A stretch of DNA of 64,000 nt from contig CAVVGK010000014.1 in the NCBI GenBank assembly GCA_963747755.1, forward strand, positions 124,001-188,000, written 5' to 3'. Below are positions 9,246 through 16,902 of the stretch, piece after piece. Below the pieces are notes generated by a model. The model saw only the letters and a list, made by a program, of their open reading frames with translations, was not told the DNA's origin and made no database searches. Origin of the DNA: DATFVA01 sp963747755 (lineage in GTDB: Bacteria > Bacteroidota > Ignavibacteria > Ignavibacteriales > Ignavibacteriaceae). Each line of letters begins with the position of its first letter. Position 1 is the stretch's first letter. A program made the translations under genes and the position numbers.

Positions 9246-9273
9246 AAATAAAAAAGGTGACTTTGAAGCCACC
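9246..9273 (-). terminator. Rho-independent terminator of the PASTA-rpe operon
   Basis: On the minus strand an imperfect 8-bp stem (GGTGGCTT with AAGTCACC, one mismatch, 9256-9273) is followed by a run of T residues (complement of 9246-9255). It lies about 25 nt past the rpe stop and before folP. Confidence 0.7.
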
Positions 9274-9297
9274 CGCGATTTCTTCTTATTCATTTCA

Positions 9298-9954
9298 TTA
9301 GTTCTGCACAAGGTTTTTCAGTTCGGTACAAGCCGCTGTTGGATTATCTGCTTTGAAGATAGAAGAACCCGATACAAAAACATCTACTCCGGCTTTAAAA
9401 GCTGGTATTATTGTTTCTCTGTCGATGCCTCCATCTATTTCAATCTTAAAATCTGCATTAAACTCTTTCCTTAATTCAACGGCCTGTTTGATTCTTCGGA
9501 TTGAATTAGGAATAAATGATTGGCCGCCGAAACCCGGGTTAACCGACATAATAAGTAGTATGTCCATATATTCAGCAATGTCTCTTAGAGTATGGACGGG
9601 AGTTGCAGGGTTAATTACCACTCCGGCTTTCATACCTAATTCTTTAATTCTATTTATCGTTCTGTTTAAGTGAACCACCTCTTCCTGGTGAACAAGCAAG
9701 TGATCGGCACCGGCATTTTTGAAATCTTCCAGATATTTATCAGGATTCTTAATCATCAGGTGAACATCAATAGGGAGTTTTGTTGACTTTCTTACTGCTT
9801 TTACCAGGACGGGACCGAAGGTTATATTAGGTACAAATTGTCCATCCATTATATCGCAGTGGATCCAGTCAGCTCCGCCCATTTCTACGAGCCTTATCTG
9901 CTGTTCGAGATTAGCCAGGTCTGCTGATAATATCGAAGGAGCAATCAGCGCCAT
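9298..9954 (-). CDS. rpe: ribulose-phosphate 3-epimerase
   Basis: Interconverts ribulose-5-phosphate and xylulose-5-phosphate in the pentose phosphate pathway. The short TIM barrel shows the metal and catalytic motifs HCDIMDGQFVPNITFG, DVHLMIKNP, MSVNPGFGGQSF and IEIDGGI. The 218-residue length is normal. The ATG directly follows the stop of the upstream PASTA gene (TAA-ATG), so translation is coupled. A terminator follows the gene. Confidence 0.96.
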   Translation of the reverse strand: MALIAPSILSADLANLEQQIRLVEMGGADWIHCDIMDGQFVPNITFGPVLVKAVRKSTKLPIDVHLMIKNPDKYLEDFKNAGADHLLVHQEEVVHLNRTINRIKELGMKAGVVINPATPVHTLRDIAEYMDILLIMSVNPGFGGQSFIPNSIRRIKQAVELRKEFNADFKIEIDGGIDRETIIPAFKAGVDVFVSGSSIFKADNPTAACTELKNLVQN

Positions 9955-10713
9955 TTATTCCTCCTTAATCTCATTTTCATTCGCGGTCTTAGTTACAAAC
10001 AGGTCAACCTTATCTCCAGCGTTAACCTTATTCCCCTTGCTGGGATACTGATCAAGGATAGTGTTGGGAAGCAAAGAAAACGACGGCTGGTAATTTATCT
10101 TCCCCACTTTTAAAGAACTATCGGCAAGAATTTTTTCGGCTTCTGTAAGAGATTTACCTATAAGGTCAGGGATCTCAATGCTTCCTGACTGAGCCTTTCC
10201 CAGACTCACGGTTACGTTTACGCTTTCACCTTTTTTGACAGGGGTACCCTCGGCAAATTGCTGATCATATATCATATCCTTCGGATAACCAGAAGGTTCC
10301 TGGTCTACATCACCTAGCTTCAATCCCAGTCTCTCTAATGAAAATTTAGCGTCTCTTACTGATTTTCCGGTCAACTGAGGGACCTGGACAACAGGCTCGC
10401 CGCCGCTCACAAAAAGATAGACTCTTCTTCCCTCCTTAACTGTTTCACCTGCCCGGGGTCTCTGAAAAATTATAGAACCCTCGGGAAATTTCTCATCAAA
10501 AGTAGTATCTCCGATTATCGGGTCAAGATCCTGTGATTCGAGCAGCTTGACCGCATCAACCTCGGTTTTACCCACAACATCGGGTACTTTTTCAATGGGA
10601 GAACTTACATACCATGGAAGGATCACATTATCCATCAGCAGAACAACAGCTAATAGAGCAAAAAGAATCCATAGGATTTTTCTGACGACGGGTTTTTGGA
10701 GAATTTTTTTCAT
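9955..10713 (-). CDS. membrane-anchored PASTA-repeat protein
   Basis: One N-terminal transmembrane segment (ILWILFALLAVVLLMDNV) is followed by three PASTA repeats beginning VPDVVGKTEVDA, VPQLTGKSVRDA and IPDLIGKSLTEA. A short acidic tail ends the protein. PASTA domains bind peptidoglycan fragments or beta-lactams in serine kinases and penicillin-binding proteins, but no kinase or transpeptidase domain is attached here. The ATG at 10713 is preferred over an upstream in-frame TTG at 10749. The protein faces the periplasm by inference. It is translationally coupled to rpe. Confidence 0.85.
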   Translation of the reverse strand: MKKILQKPVVRKILWILFALLAVVLLMDNVILPWYVSSPIEKVPDVVGKTEVDAVKLLESQDLDPIIGDTTFDEKFPEGSIIFQRPRAGETVKEGRRVYLFVSGGEPVVQVPQLTGKSVRDAKFSLERLGLKLGDVDQEPSGYPKDMIYDQQFAEGTPVKKGESVNVTVSLGKAQSGSIEIPDLIGKSLTEAEKILADSSLKVGKINYQPSFSLLPNTILDQYPSKGNKVNAGDKVDLFVTKTANENEIKEE

Positions 10714-10926
10714 CGTTCGAAATATATTAAATGAGCCGATTTTAAACAAACTATAAAGATAGATGGAATTTACGGGGATTAACCGGGTTTTTAACTATGA
10801 ATAAAAATAAAATTACTATATATTTGACCATTATTAAGAATCAGCAGTAAAACTCTGTTATTTGTGGTAAATCCTTACCATTAAAAGTATTCTGTTTTAT
10901 TTATTAAAATTTCTCATGAGGTACTA

Positions 10927-12489
10927 ATGTTTAAACAGCACCCCAAAGGTTTGTACGTACTTTTCTTTACCGAGATGTGGGAAAGGTTCAGTTACTATGG
11001 TATGCGGGCAATACTTTCTCTCTATATGATAAACGCTCTGATGTACGACAAAGCCTTTACTTCTTCTATTTATGGGTATTATACAGGTCTCGTTTATCTG
11101 ACCCCTCTTCTGGGAGGATATGTTGCCGATAAATACTGGGGAAACAGAAGATCCATCATCTGGGGTGGAGTTGTAATGGCTCTGGGTCAATTTGCGCTTT
11201 CTTTCAGCGGTTTTTTATATCAGCCGCCTGTAGATCCCAATATTACTTATTCGGCTCTCACTCTTAACCTGCAGCAAATAGTATTTGTTGTTGGTTTGAC
11301 TTTGTTGATAATTGGAAACGGTTTCTTCAAGCCTAATATCTCTACGATGGTTGGTCAGCTTTACCCTGCCAGTTCAGTAAGGTTAAGAGATTCTGCATTT
11401 ACAATTTTTTATATGGGTATAAACCTGGGAGCTTTATTTTCCCCTCTGGTTGCTGGAGGTCTCGGCGATACTGGTAACCCTGCCGATTTTAAGTGGGGAT
11501 TTATGTCCGCCGGTGTTGGAATGTTAATAGGATTAGTAACCTTCTATTGGGGGAAAAACAAATTCCTGGTAACACCTGAAGGTGAACAGATAGGACTACC
11601 CCCGGCAAAGAAAACACGGGAAGAGAAAAAAGCAGAAGCTCCGGATTTTACAACGGGACAGATTTTCTTTGCTGTTGGATTGTTCCTTGCGCTTTTCTTT
11701 ATAATTCTATTCGGATTTAATGCCGATGTAATCAGTTCATTTATATTCTCTTCGATGATATCTGTACCGACCCTTATAATTATAGATAAATCTTTAACTA
11801 AAATTGAAAAGCAGAGAATAGCAGTTATTTATATTCTCTCTTTCTTCGTAATATTTTTCTGGTCGGCGTTTGAACAGGCAGGTGTGTCTTTAACATTCTT
11901 TGCCGAGGAACAGACGAACAGGGTGATTACCTGGCTGAATGATTTTGTTATACCGGCAAGTTTCTTCCAGTCGGTTAACCCTCTCGCAATAATTATTTTT
12001 GCACCTATTTTTGCCGGGATATGGACGAAACTGGGAGATAGAGGAAAAGAACCTTCATCTCCATTGAAGATGGCGATAGGATTAATGCTTCTTGCTCTCG
12101 GATTTGTACTGCTGGTAATCGGTGCCAGAATAGCAGATACCGGCGTGAAGGTTAGTCCGCTCTGGCTGGTTGGCGCATATACACTTCATACATTCGGTGA
12201 ACTCAGCCTCTCCCCTATCGGATTATCGATGGTAACGAAACTATCGCCTATTAAATTTTCCTCACTGCTTATGGGTGTATGGTTCCTGGCTAATGCTGCA
12301 GCCAATTTGCTCGCAGGCAAATTGAGTACTCTTTATCCTGAAGCAGGTCAGACAACTTATCTGTTCGGATTTGCAATTCACAACCTTGCTGATTTCTTTC
12401 TCATATTTGTTATAATGGCGGCCGCTGCCTCACTTATACTATTTCTGCTTTATAAGCTGCTTCTTAAGATGATGCATGGCGTAACCTGA
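10927..12489 (+). CDS. proton-dependent oligopeptide transporter (POT family)
   Basis: Major-facilitator di/tripeptide-proton symporter of 520 residues with about 14 hydrophobic segments. The N-terminal POT signature is clear: FFTEMWERFSYYGMRAILSL (ExxER-type proton-coupling motif), then GGYVADKYWGNRRSI and IGNGFFKPNISTMVGQLY. A GAGGTAC Shine-Dalgarno precedes the ATG. It is a single gene followed by a strong terminator. DtpT/PepT-like; the exact peptide range is not readable. Confidence 0.92.
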   Translation: MFKQHPKGLYVLFFTEMWERFSYYGMRAILSLYMINALMYDKAFTSSIYGYYTGLVYLTPLLGGYVADKYWGNRRSIIWGGVVMALGQFALSFSGFLYQPPVDPNITYSALTLNLQQIVFVVGLTLLIIGNGFFKPNISTMVGQLYPASSVRLRDSAFTIFYMGINLGALFSPLVAGGLGDTGNPADFKWGFMSAGVGMLIGLVTFYWGKNKFLVTPEGEQIGLPPAKKTREEKKAEAPDFTTGQIFFAVGLFLALFFIILFGFNADVISSFIFSSMISVPTLIIIDKSLTKIEKQRIAVIYILSFFVIFFWSAFEQAGVSLTFFAEEQTNRVITWLNDFVIPASFFQSVNPLAIIIFAPIFAGIWTKLGDRGKEPSSPLKMAIGLMLLALGFVLLVIGARIADTGVKVSPLWLVGAYTLHTFGELSLSPIGLSMVTKLSPIKFSSLLMGVWFLANAAANLLAGKLSTLYPEAGQTTYLFGFAIHNLADFFLIFVIMAAAASLILFLLYKLLLKMMHGVT

Positions 12490-12508
12490 CACACTTTGCC
12501 GGCCTTTT

Positions 12509-12551
12509 AATAATCCCCCGTTTTCTATTATGGATCCGGGGGATTATTTTT
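12509..12551 (+). terminator. Rho-independent terminator after the POT transporter
   Basis: An 11-bp stem of AATAATCCCCC (12509-12519) with GGGGGATTATT (12538-12548), a long A/T-rich loop and a short T-run. It ends only about 10 nt before the start of the NFACT gene, so that gene's promoter must overlap it, or the gene depends on readthrough. Confidence 0.75.
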
Positions 12552-12558
12552 GAACATT

Positions 12559-14181
12559 ATGTATAAAAATTATTTCATTCTTAACCGCATTGTTCTTGAA
12601 CTGAACTCCCTTTTGAAGGATTCTCTAATTACTGAAATATTCTCACAGGAAAAGGATAAACTTGTTTTAAAATGTGAAAAAGATGAAGGGAATTTTATCG
12701 AAATTTCAGTGAATCCCGGCGATCCCTACATCACCCTAAGAAATGAATTTCACCGTGCCAGAAAAAACAGCATAGATTTCTTCTCAGATTTTCTGCCAGT
12801 TAAAATTATGAGTTTCGGGATATCTGATCATGACAGGCTGGTAAAAATATCCGGTGATTCGGCGGATTTTTATTACGCCGTAAGGGGAAAATATACTAAT
12901 ATCTTTTCTAAGGATACCACCGGCGGGATAATGGCATTTAAAAGTGAGGATGATATTTACCTGGATGAATTCGGCAGAGAGATAAAAACACATACTTTTA
13001 TTTCTGCAAAGAAGCAGATTGATTTTGAAAGCAGCTATTCTGAATTTGAAGATTATAGAAAAGAATATCCCTACCTTGGCAAAGAGATTATTGCCGAAGC
13101 AAAATACCGTTTTTCTGAGGGTTCTCTTAATCCAAAAACAAGCTATCTCACAGAAATTATAAGAGAATTGTCAGATACTAAACCGGCAGTATTTTTGTCA
13201 TCCAAAACAGGCACATTATTCATGGCGGTTGATACTTTCCATATTTTCCCAAGTGAAGAAATAAAAACTTTTGATAATGTTTTCGATGCTGTAAATTATT
13301 TTATCGGTAAGAAATTTTATCTTGAAGCCTTTGCATCCAAAAGAAAGTTAATTGAAAAACATATTGAAAGAGAGCTTTCAAAATTATCTTCAAAAATGAA
13401 CGATCTTAAAGGAAGGATTGACCACGGAAGCCGTGAAGAGGAATACAACAGGATCGGCAACCTGCTCCTTATTAACCTCAATAAGATTCCTCAAAAAAGT
13501 AATTCGGTTGATATTGAAGATATTTATGATAATAATAAGCCCGTTCAGGTGAAGCTTGATCCGAAATTAACGCCGCAGAAAAATGCAGATTTTTATTTTA
13601 ACAAGGCGGGAAATGAAAAAAAAGCATACAAGAAATCTAAGGAGCTTTTCTCAGACGTTTCAAAAAACTACAATAACCTGCTCCGTATTAAGGAAAGGTT
13701 TCAGAGTACAGAATCTTTGGATGAGATAAATAACATTATGAAAGAACTCAAGATTAAATCAGACGAAAAAAAAGATTCCCCGGATGATATAAGATCAAAA
13801 TTTAAGCACTATATCATCGATAATAAGTATGATGTCTTTGTTGGAAAAGACAGCGCAAATAATGACTTGCTGACGATGAAATTTGCAAAGCAAAATGACT
13901 ACTGGTTTCATGCAAGGAGCGTTCCCGGCTCTCACGTTGTCCTCAGGGTCGTAAATACAAAAGAACCCGTTCCCAAGAACATTCTCAAAAACACAGCATC
14001 TTTAGCTGCATATCACAGTAAAGCAAAAACAAGTGGACTTGCACCAGTATCATATACATTGAAAAAATATGTGAGTAAAAGAAAAGGTATGGAACCCGGA
14101 AAGGTTGCTCTGCTCAAGGAAGAAGTGCTTCTTGTAAAACCTGAGATCCCCTCAAATTGTGAATACATCTCAAACGATTGA
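12559..14181 (+). CDS. rqcH: NFACT-family protein, RqcH/Rqc2 homologue
   Basis: Ribosome quality-control factor family (bacterial RqcH, formerly fibronectin-binding protein A) that recruits Ala-tRNA to stalled 50S subunits and adds alanine tails. The N-terminal NFACT-N domain carries the functional Asp-Arg pair (SDHDRLVKI, D92-R93). A coiled-coil middle and a C-terminal NFACT-R/DUF814 domain (DVFVGKDSANNDLL, YWFHARSVPGSHVVLRV) follow. The ATG at 12559 (MYKNYFILN) was chosen over a TTG three codons earlier. The 540-residue length is normal. Confidence 0.87.
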   Translation: MYKNYFILNRIVLELNSLLKDSLITEIFSQEKDKLVLKCEKDEGNFIEISVNPGDPYITLRNEFHRARKNSIDFFSDFLPVKIMSFGISDHDRLVKISGDSADFYYAVRGKYTNIFSKDTTGGIMAFKSEDDIYLDEFGREIKTHTFISAKKQIDFESSYSEFEDYRKEYPYLGKEIIAEAKYRFSEGSLNPKTSYLTEIIRELSDTKPAVFLSSKTGTLFMAVDTFHIFPSEEIKTFDNVFDAVNYFIGKKFYLEAFASKRKLIEKHIERELSKLSSKMNDLKGRIDHGSREEEYNRIGNLLLINLNKIPQKSNSVDIEDIYDNNKPVQVKLDPKLTPQKNADFYFNKAGNEKKAYKKSKELFSDVSKNYNNLLRIKERFQSTESLDEINNIMKELKIKSDEKKDSPDDIRSKFKHYIIDNKYDVFVGKDSANNDLLTMKFAKQNDYWFHARSVPGSHVVLRVVNTKEPVPKNILKNTASLAAYHSKAKTSGLAPVSYTLKKYVSKRKGMEPGKVALLKEEVLLVKPEIPSNCEYISND

Positions 14182-14326
14182 GCCTTCTATCAAATTCCTT
14201 TATCGCTTCCTTCGAGGATGTAGGAATTATAGATTATATATTATTCCTGCTTCCATTCATTTTTCATTAGATCCTGACCTTTCCGGCTGAGATAATACCT
14301 GCTTTGAATGCGAATGTTAAACTTCG

Positions 14327-14677
14327 TTATTTTTTATTAGCTGTATATTTTATGATCTCAGCTTTTTCAATAGTAATCAATCCACCGCTTCCCGCGTCTT
14401 CAAATATATTATCTAACACAGGCAGGAATTGCTCTATTTTTGTTACTTCATCCACAATCTCAATAACCAGCGGCATATCCTCCGATAGGCGGAGTATTTT
14501 TGCAGTATGGATTCTGCTGCTTCCTCCGAACCCCATTATACCTTTAAAGACCGTAGCTCCGGCCATTCCGGATTTCCTCGCCTCCAATACTATCTTTTCG
14601 TAAACGGGTATACTTCCCGATTTATCGCTTTCACCTACAAAAATTCTGAGTAGTTTAGCATCACCATTTATGCGCAT
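14327..14677 (-). CDS. DUF190 PII-like protein
   Basis: Small protein (116 residues) of the DUF190 family with a ferredoxin-like/PII-like fold: AKLLRIFVGESDKSG, then ARKSGMAGATVFKGIMGFGG and LPLVIEIVD-type strands. In many genomes it neighbours crcB, as here: its ATG lies 2 nt behind the crcB stop. The start at 14677 (MRINGDAK) is chosen because an upstream in-frame start would run well into crcB. A regulatory or accessory role in fluoride export is inferred from context only. Confidence 0.85.
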   Translation of the reverse strand: MRINGDAKLLRIFVGESDKSGSIPVYEKIVLEARKSGMAGATVFKGIMGFGGSSRIHTAKILRLSEDMPLVIEIVDEVTKIEQFLPVLDNIFEDAGSGGLITIEKAEIIKYTANKK

Positions 14678-14679
14678 TT

Positions 14680-15054
14680 TTAACTCCAGATTTTTGAAAT
14701 AAAGTAAGCCAGCGTCACACCTGCAAGGCAAAGGAATAGATTCAACAGAATATTTAAGAGACCGGGAATAAGCTGAGAATCTTTGAGGAGGTTAATTGTC
14801 TCAAGCGAAAAGGTAGAGAATGTAGTAAAACCGCCGCAGAATCCAACGGCAAGGAATAATCTTACACCCGGAGTAATAAGTTCCTTATCATCGAACATAA
14901 AGATTATAATTCCCAGGATAAAGCTACCGATAATATTTACTGCGAGAGTTCCGTAGGGAAATGTAGCCGGTAAAAATTTATAAGTAATGTTACTCACCCA
15001 GTAACGCAGACCACCGCCAAGTGCTGCTCCGAGAGAAACTATGAGGTAGTTCAT
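14680..15054 (-). CDS. crcB: fluoride channel CrcB/Fluc
   Basis: Dual-topology fluoride exporter of 124 residues with four hydrophobic segments. Family motifs: GAALGGGLRYWVS at the N-terminus, FPYGTLAVNIIGSF in the middle (conserved Asn) and VGFCGGFTTFSTFSLE (pore Phe/Thr track). The ATG overlaps the preceding aminotransferase stop by one base, so expression is coupled to it. No crcB fluoride riboswitch was recognised upstream of the operon. Confidence 0.95.
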   Translation of the reverse strand: MNYLIVSLGAALGGGLRYWVSNITYKFLPATFPYGTLAVNIIGSFILGIIIFMFDDKELITPGVRLFLAVGFCGGFTTFSTFSLETINLLKDSQLIPGLLNILLNLFLCLAGVTLAYFISKIWS

Positions 15055-16358
15055 TATTTTTTGGTCCCCAGCCAGTCACACAAAAGATCTATTGCTTCTA
15101 ATGTGCTGCCGCAGTATGATTCAAGGAATTCGCCATTAATATCCTTCCCTGATTTCAATTGTTCGATTGCAGCTATTGCGCTGGTACCGTCAAAATCCAC
15201 ATAAGCTATTCGTGTGGTAAGCTCTTCAGGAGGCCTCCCGAAAGCTGATCCCGGAAGCATTGCTACCCCGGTGTCTTTCAGAATCTTTTCACAAAGCGCT
15301 CCGCTTGTTTTAATACCTTCCGATTCCAGTTTTTCTTTATAGGAAGAAAAGTCAGGGAATAGATAGAACGCTCCATCTGGTTGTGCGATGATGAGTCCTG
15401 CCCCCCGGAGTTTTGAAATAATCCTGCTGCAAAGTTTTTCAAGTATCCACCTGCTGTTCCAGAGATATCTTTCTATTTTTAATCCGCCTTGAAATGCTCT
15501 TACAGCGGCGTATTGTATCGGGGCGCTGGTAGCTGTAAATGTCTCACTTGCTACAGCAGCCATCGCATCAAGTAGCCATCTGAGAGAAGGAGGAAAAGTG
15601 AATGTCCCAAGTCTCCAGCCGCCGGCACCGCACCATTTGCTTAATCCGCCGCTTATAATTGTACCCTCGGGATAGTATTTTGCAATGGATGTGTGCTTAC
15701 CTTTAAAATGAAGTTCCCCGTAAATTTCATCGGAGAGAAGTATGATTTTATGTTTCTCTGCCACTTTAGCAATTCCACTCAATTCGTCTTTCGTATAAGA
15801 TACACCGCTTGGGTTTGCCGGGTAATTTAAAATTACGATTCTGGGTCTTAATGGATCATCCTTACAATGAACCTGAAGTTCTTCGGGCATTAATTTCCAG
15901 CCGTTCTCACGGGAGGTAGGGATCCACCTTACATGCCGGCCTATAATTTGTGCCTGGGGGGCATAAGAAACCCAGCTTGGAGTAGGAATTACCAGGTCAC
16001 CATAATACACGAACTGCAGCAGGAACATAAGTTCTTTAGAACCGGGACCAATAAGGACATCCTCAGCGCTATGACAGATGTTTTGTTTTCTGCAGTAATA
16101 CTGTGCCACGGCTTCCCTTAATTGGTATAACCCTTTTACAGCAAGGTAATCTTTCTGGAAAGCGTTTGCCTTAAGAGCGTCAACTACGGATTGTGGAACA
16201 GGAAATGGCGATTGTCCCAGCCCGAGTTTATAAATTCTTCTTCCATTTGTTTTAAGGTTATTACTCTCTTCATTTATTGCGAGAGTGGCTGATTGGGGAA
16301 TACCGCGGACATTTAAATTAAGGTTTACTTCCGGAGAGTGGTTTTTATTGTTTCGCAT
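15054..16358 (-). CDS. PLP-dependent aminotransferase, fold type I (aspartate/aromatic type)
   Basis: Class I/II aminotransferase of 434 residues. Seen are the cofactor aspartate/tyrosine region IVILNYPANPSGVSYTKDE and LLSDEIYGELHF, the Schiff-base lysine in SGGLSKWCGAGGWRLG, and a late Arg region (TTRIAYVDFDG). The N-terminus is about 30-40 residues longer than usual AspC-like enzymes. It heads a tight operon with crcB and DUF190, an odd pairing for an amino-acid enzyme. Substrate unknown; aspartate or aromatic amino acids are typical for the family. Confidence 0.8.
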   Translation of the reverse strand: MRNNKNHSPEVNLNLNVRGIPQSATLAINEESNNLKTNGRRIYKLGLGQSPFPVPQSVVDALKANAFQKDYLAVKGLYQLREAVAQYYCRKQNICHSAEDVLIGPGSKELMFLLQFVYYGDLVIPTPSWVSYAPQAQIIGRHVRWIPTSRENGWKLMPEELQVHCKDDPLRPRIVILNYPANPSGVSYTKDELSGIAKVAEKHKIILLSDEIYGELHFKGKHTSIAKYYPEGTIISGGLSKWCGAGGWRLGTFTFPPSLRWLLDAMAAVASETFTATSAPIQYAAVRAFQGGLKIERYLWNSRWILEKLCSRIISKLRGAGLIIAQPDGAFYLFPDFSSYKEKLESEGIKTSGALCEKILKDTGVAMLPGSAFGRPPEELTTRIAYVDFDGTSAIAAIEQLKSGKDINGEFLESYCGSTLEAIDLLCDWLGTKK

Positions 16359-16902
16359 TGCAACTGATAAATTTCAAATAATATCGCTATTAAAATTAAA
16401 TCATTTAGAGTAAATATCAATTAACCAAATCATATTTTTATTGTTTAGCTGTCAGGCTTGTGTTCTTATTGTCCTTGGCTTATCTAATCTTTTAGATTAA
16501 AACAATTATCGATATTTTCAATCTTCCGTCACACTTCTCTTTCACAAGCATAATATTTTTTATAATTATTATATAATAGGCAAATATTTACTTGCTGTTC
16601 CCCAAACATTTTTTTACCTTATTTTTAGATCAAGCGGAGAACCTCATTTACTTTATCCATTATTGAGGACGTTTCGGACATAATTCATCAATAAAAAACA
16701 GAAACGAGGGAATAGTTATCTGCTTTTTTGATATGAAATATTATGCTCTTGAGGATGAATACACAGCTGATAATTCATCCGAAGGATTTAATTCGGGCCA
16801 CTCTTCTACTCCCCTTATCGTTTTCGACGATATCCCTCCATGACATTAATTGATCATCTGCAATTTAAAAACCAGGTCAAAATTTTATTTTATGGAGGGA
16901 AC
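16359..16902. other. divergent intergenic region, no convincing gene
   Basis: A/T-rich spacer between the aminotransferase (minus) and the multicopper oxidase (plus), so it should hold both promoters; none could be assigned with confidence. A 36-codon open frame (16733-16843, starting MKYYALEDEY) is the only readable small frame. It has no clear ribosome binding site and is not called. A GGAGGGA ribosome binding site for the oxidase lies at its right edge. Confidence 0.5.

Noticed and set aside
10819..10826. TATATTTG as a -7 element for the peptide transporter
   Set aside because: No TTG at the expected upstream distance.
14680..16600. Fluoride riboswitch upstream of the crcB operon
   Set aside because: No recognisable crcB-motif structure ahead of the leading aminotransferase gene.
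16733..16843. 36-codon frame starting MKYYALEDEY
   Set aside because: No ribosome binding site and no family resemblance; kept only as a note in the gap entry.
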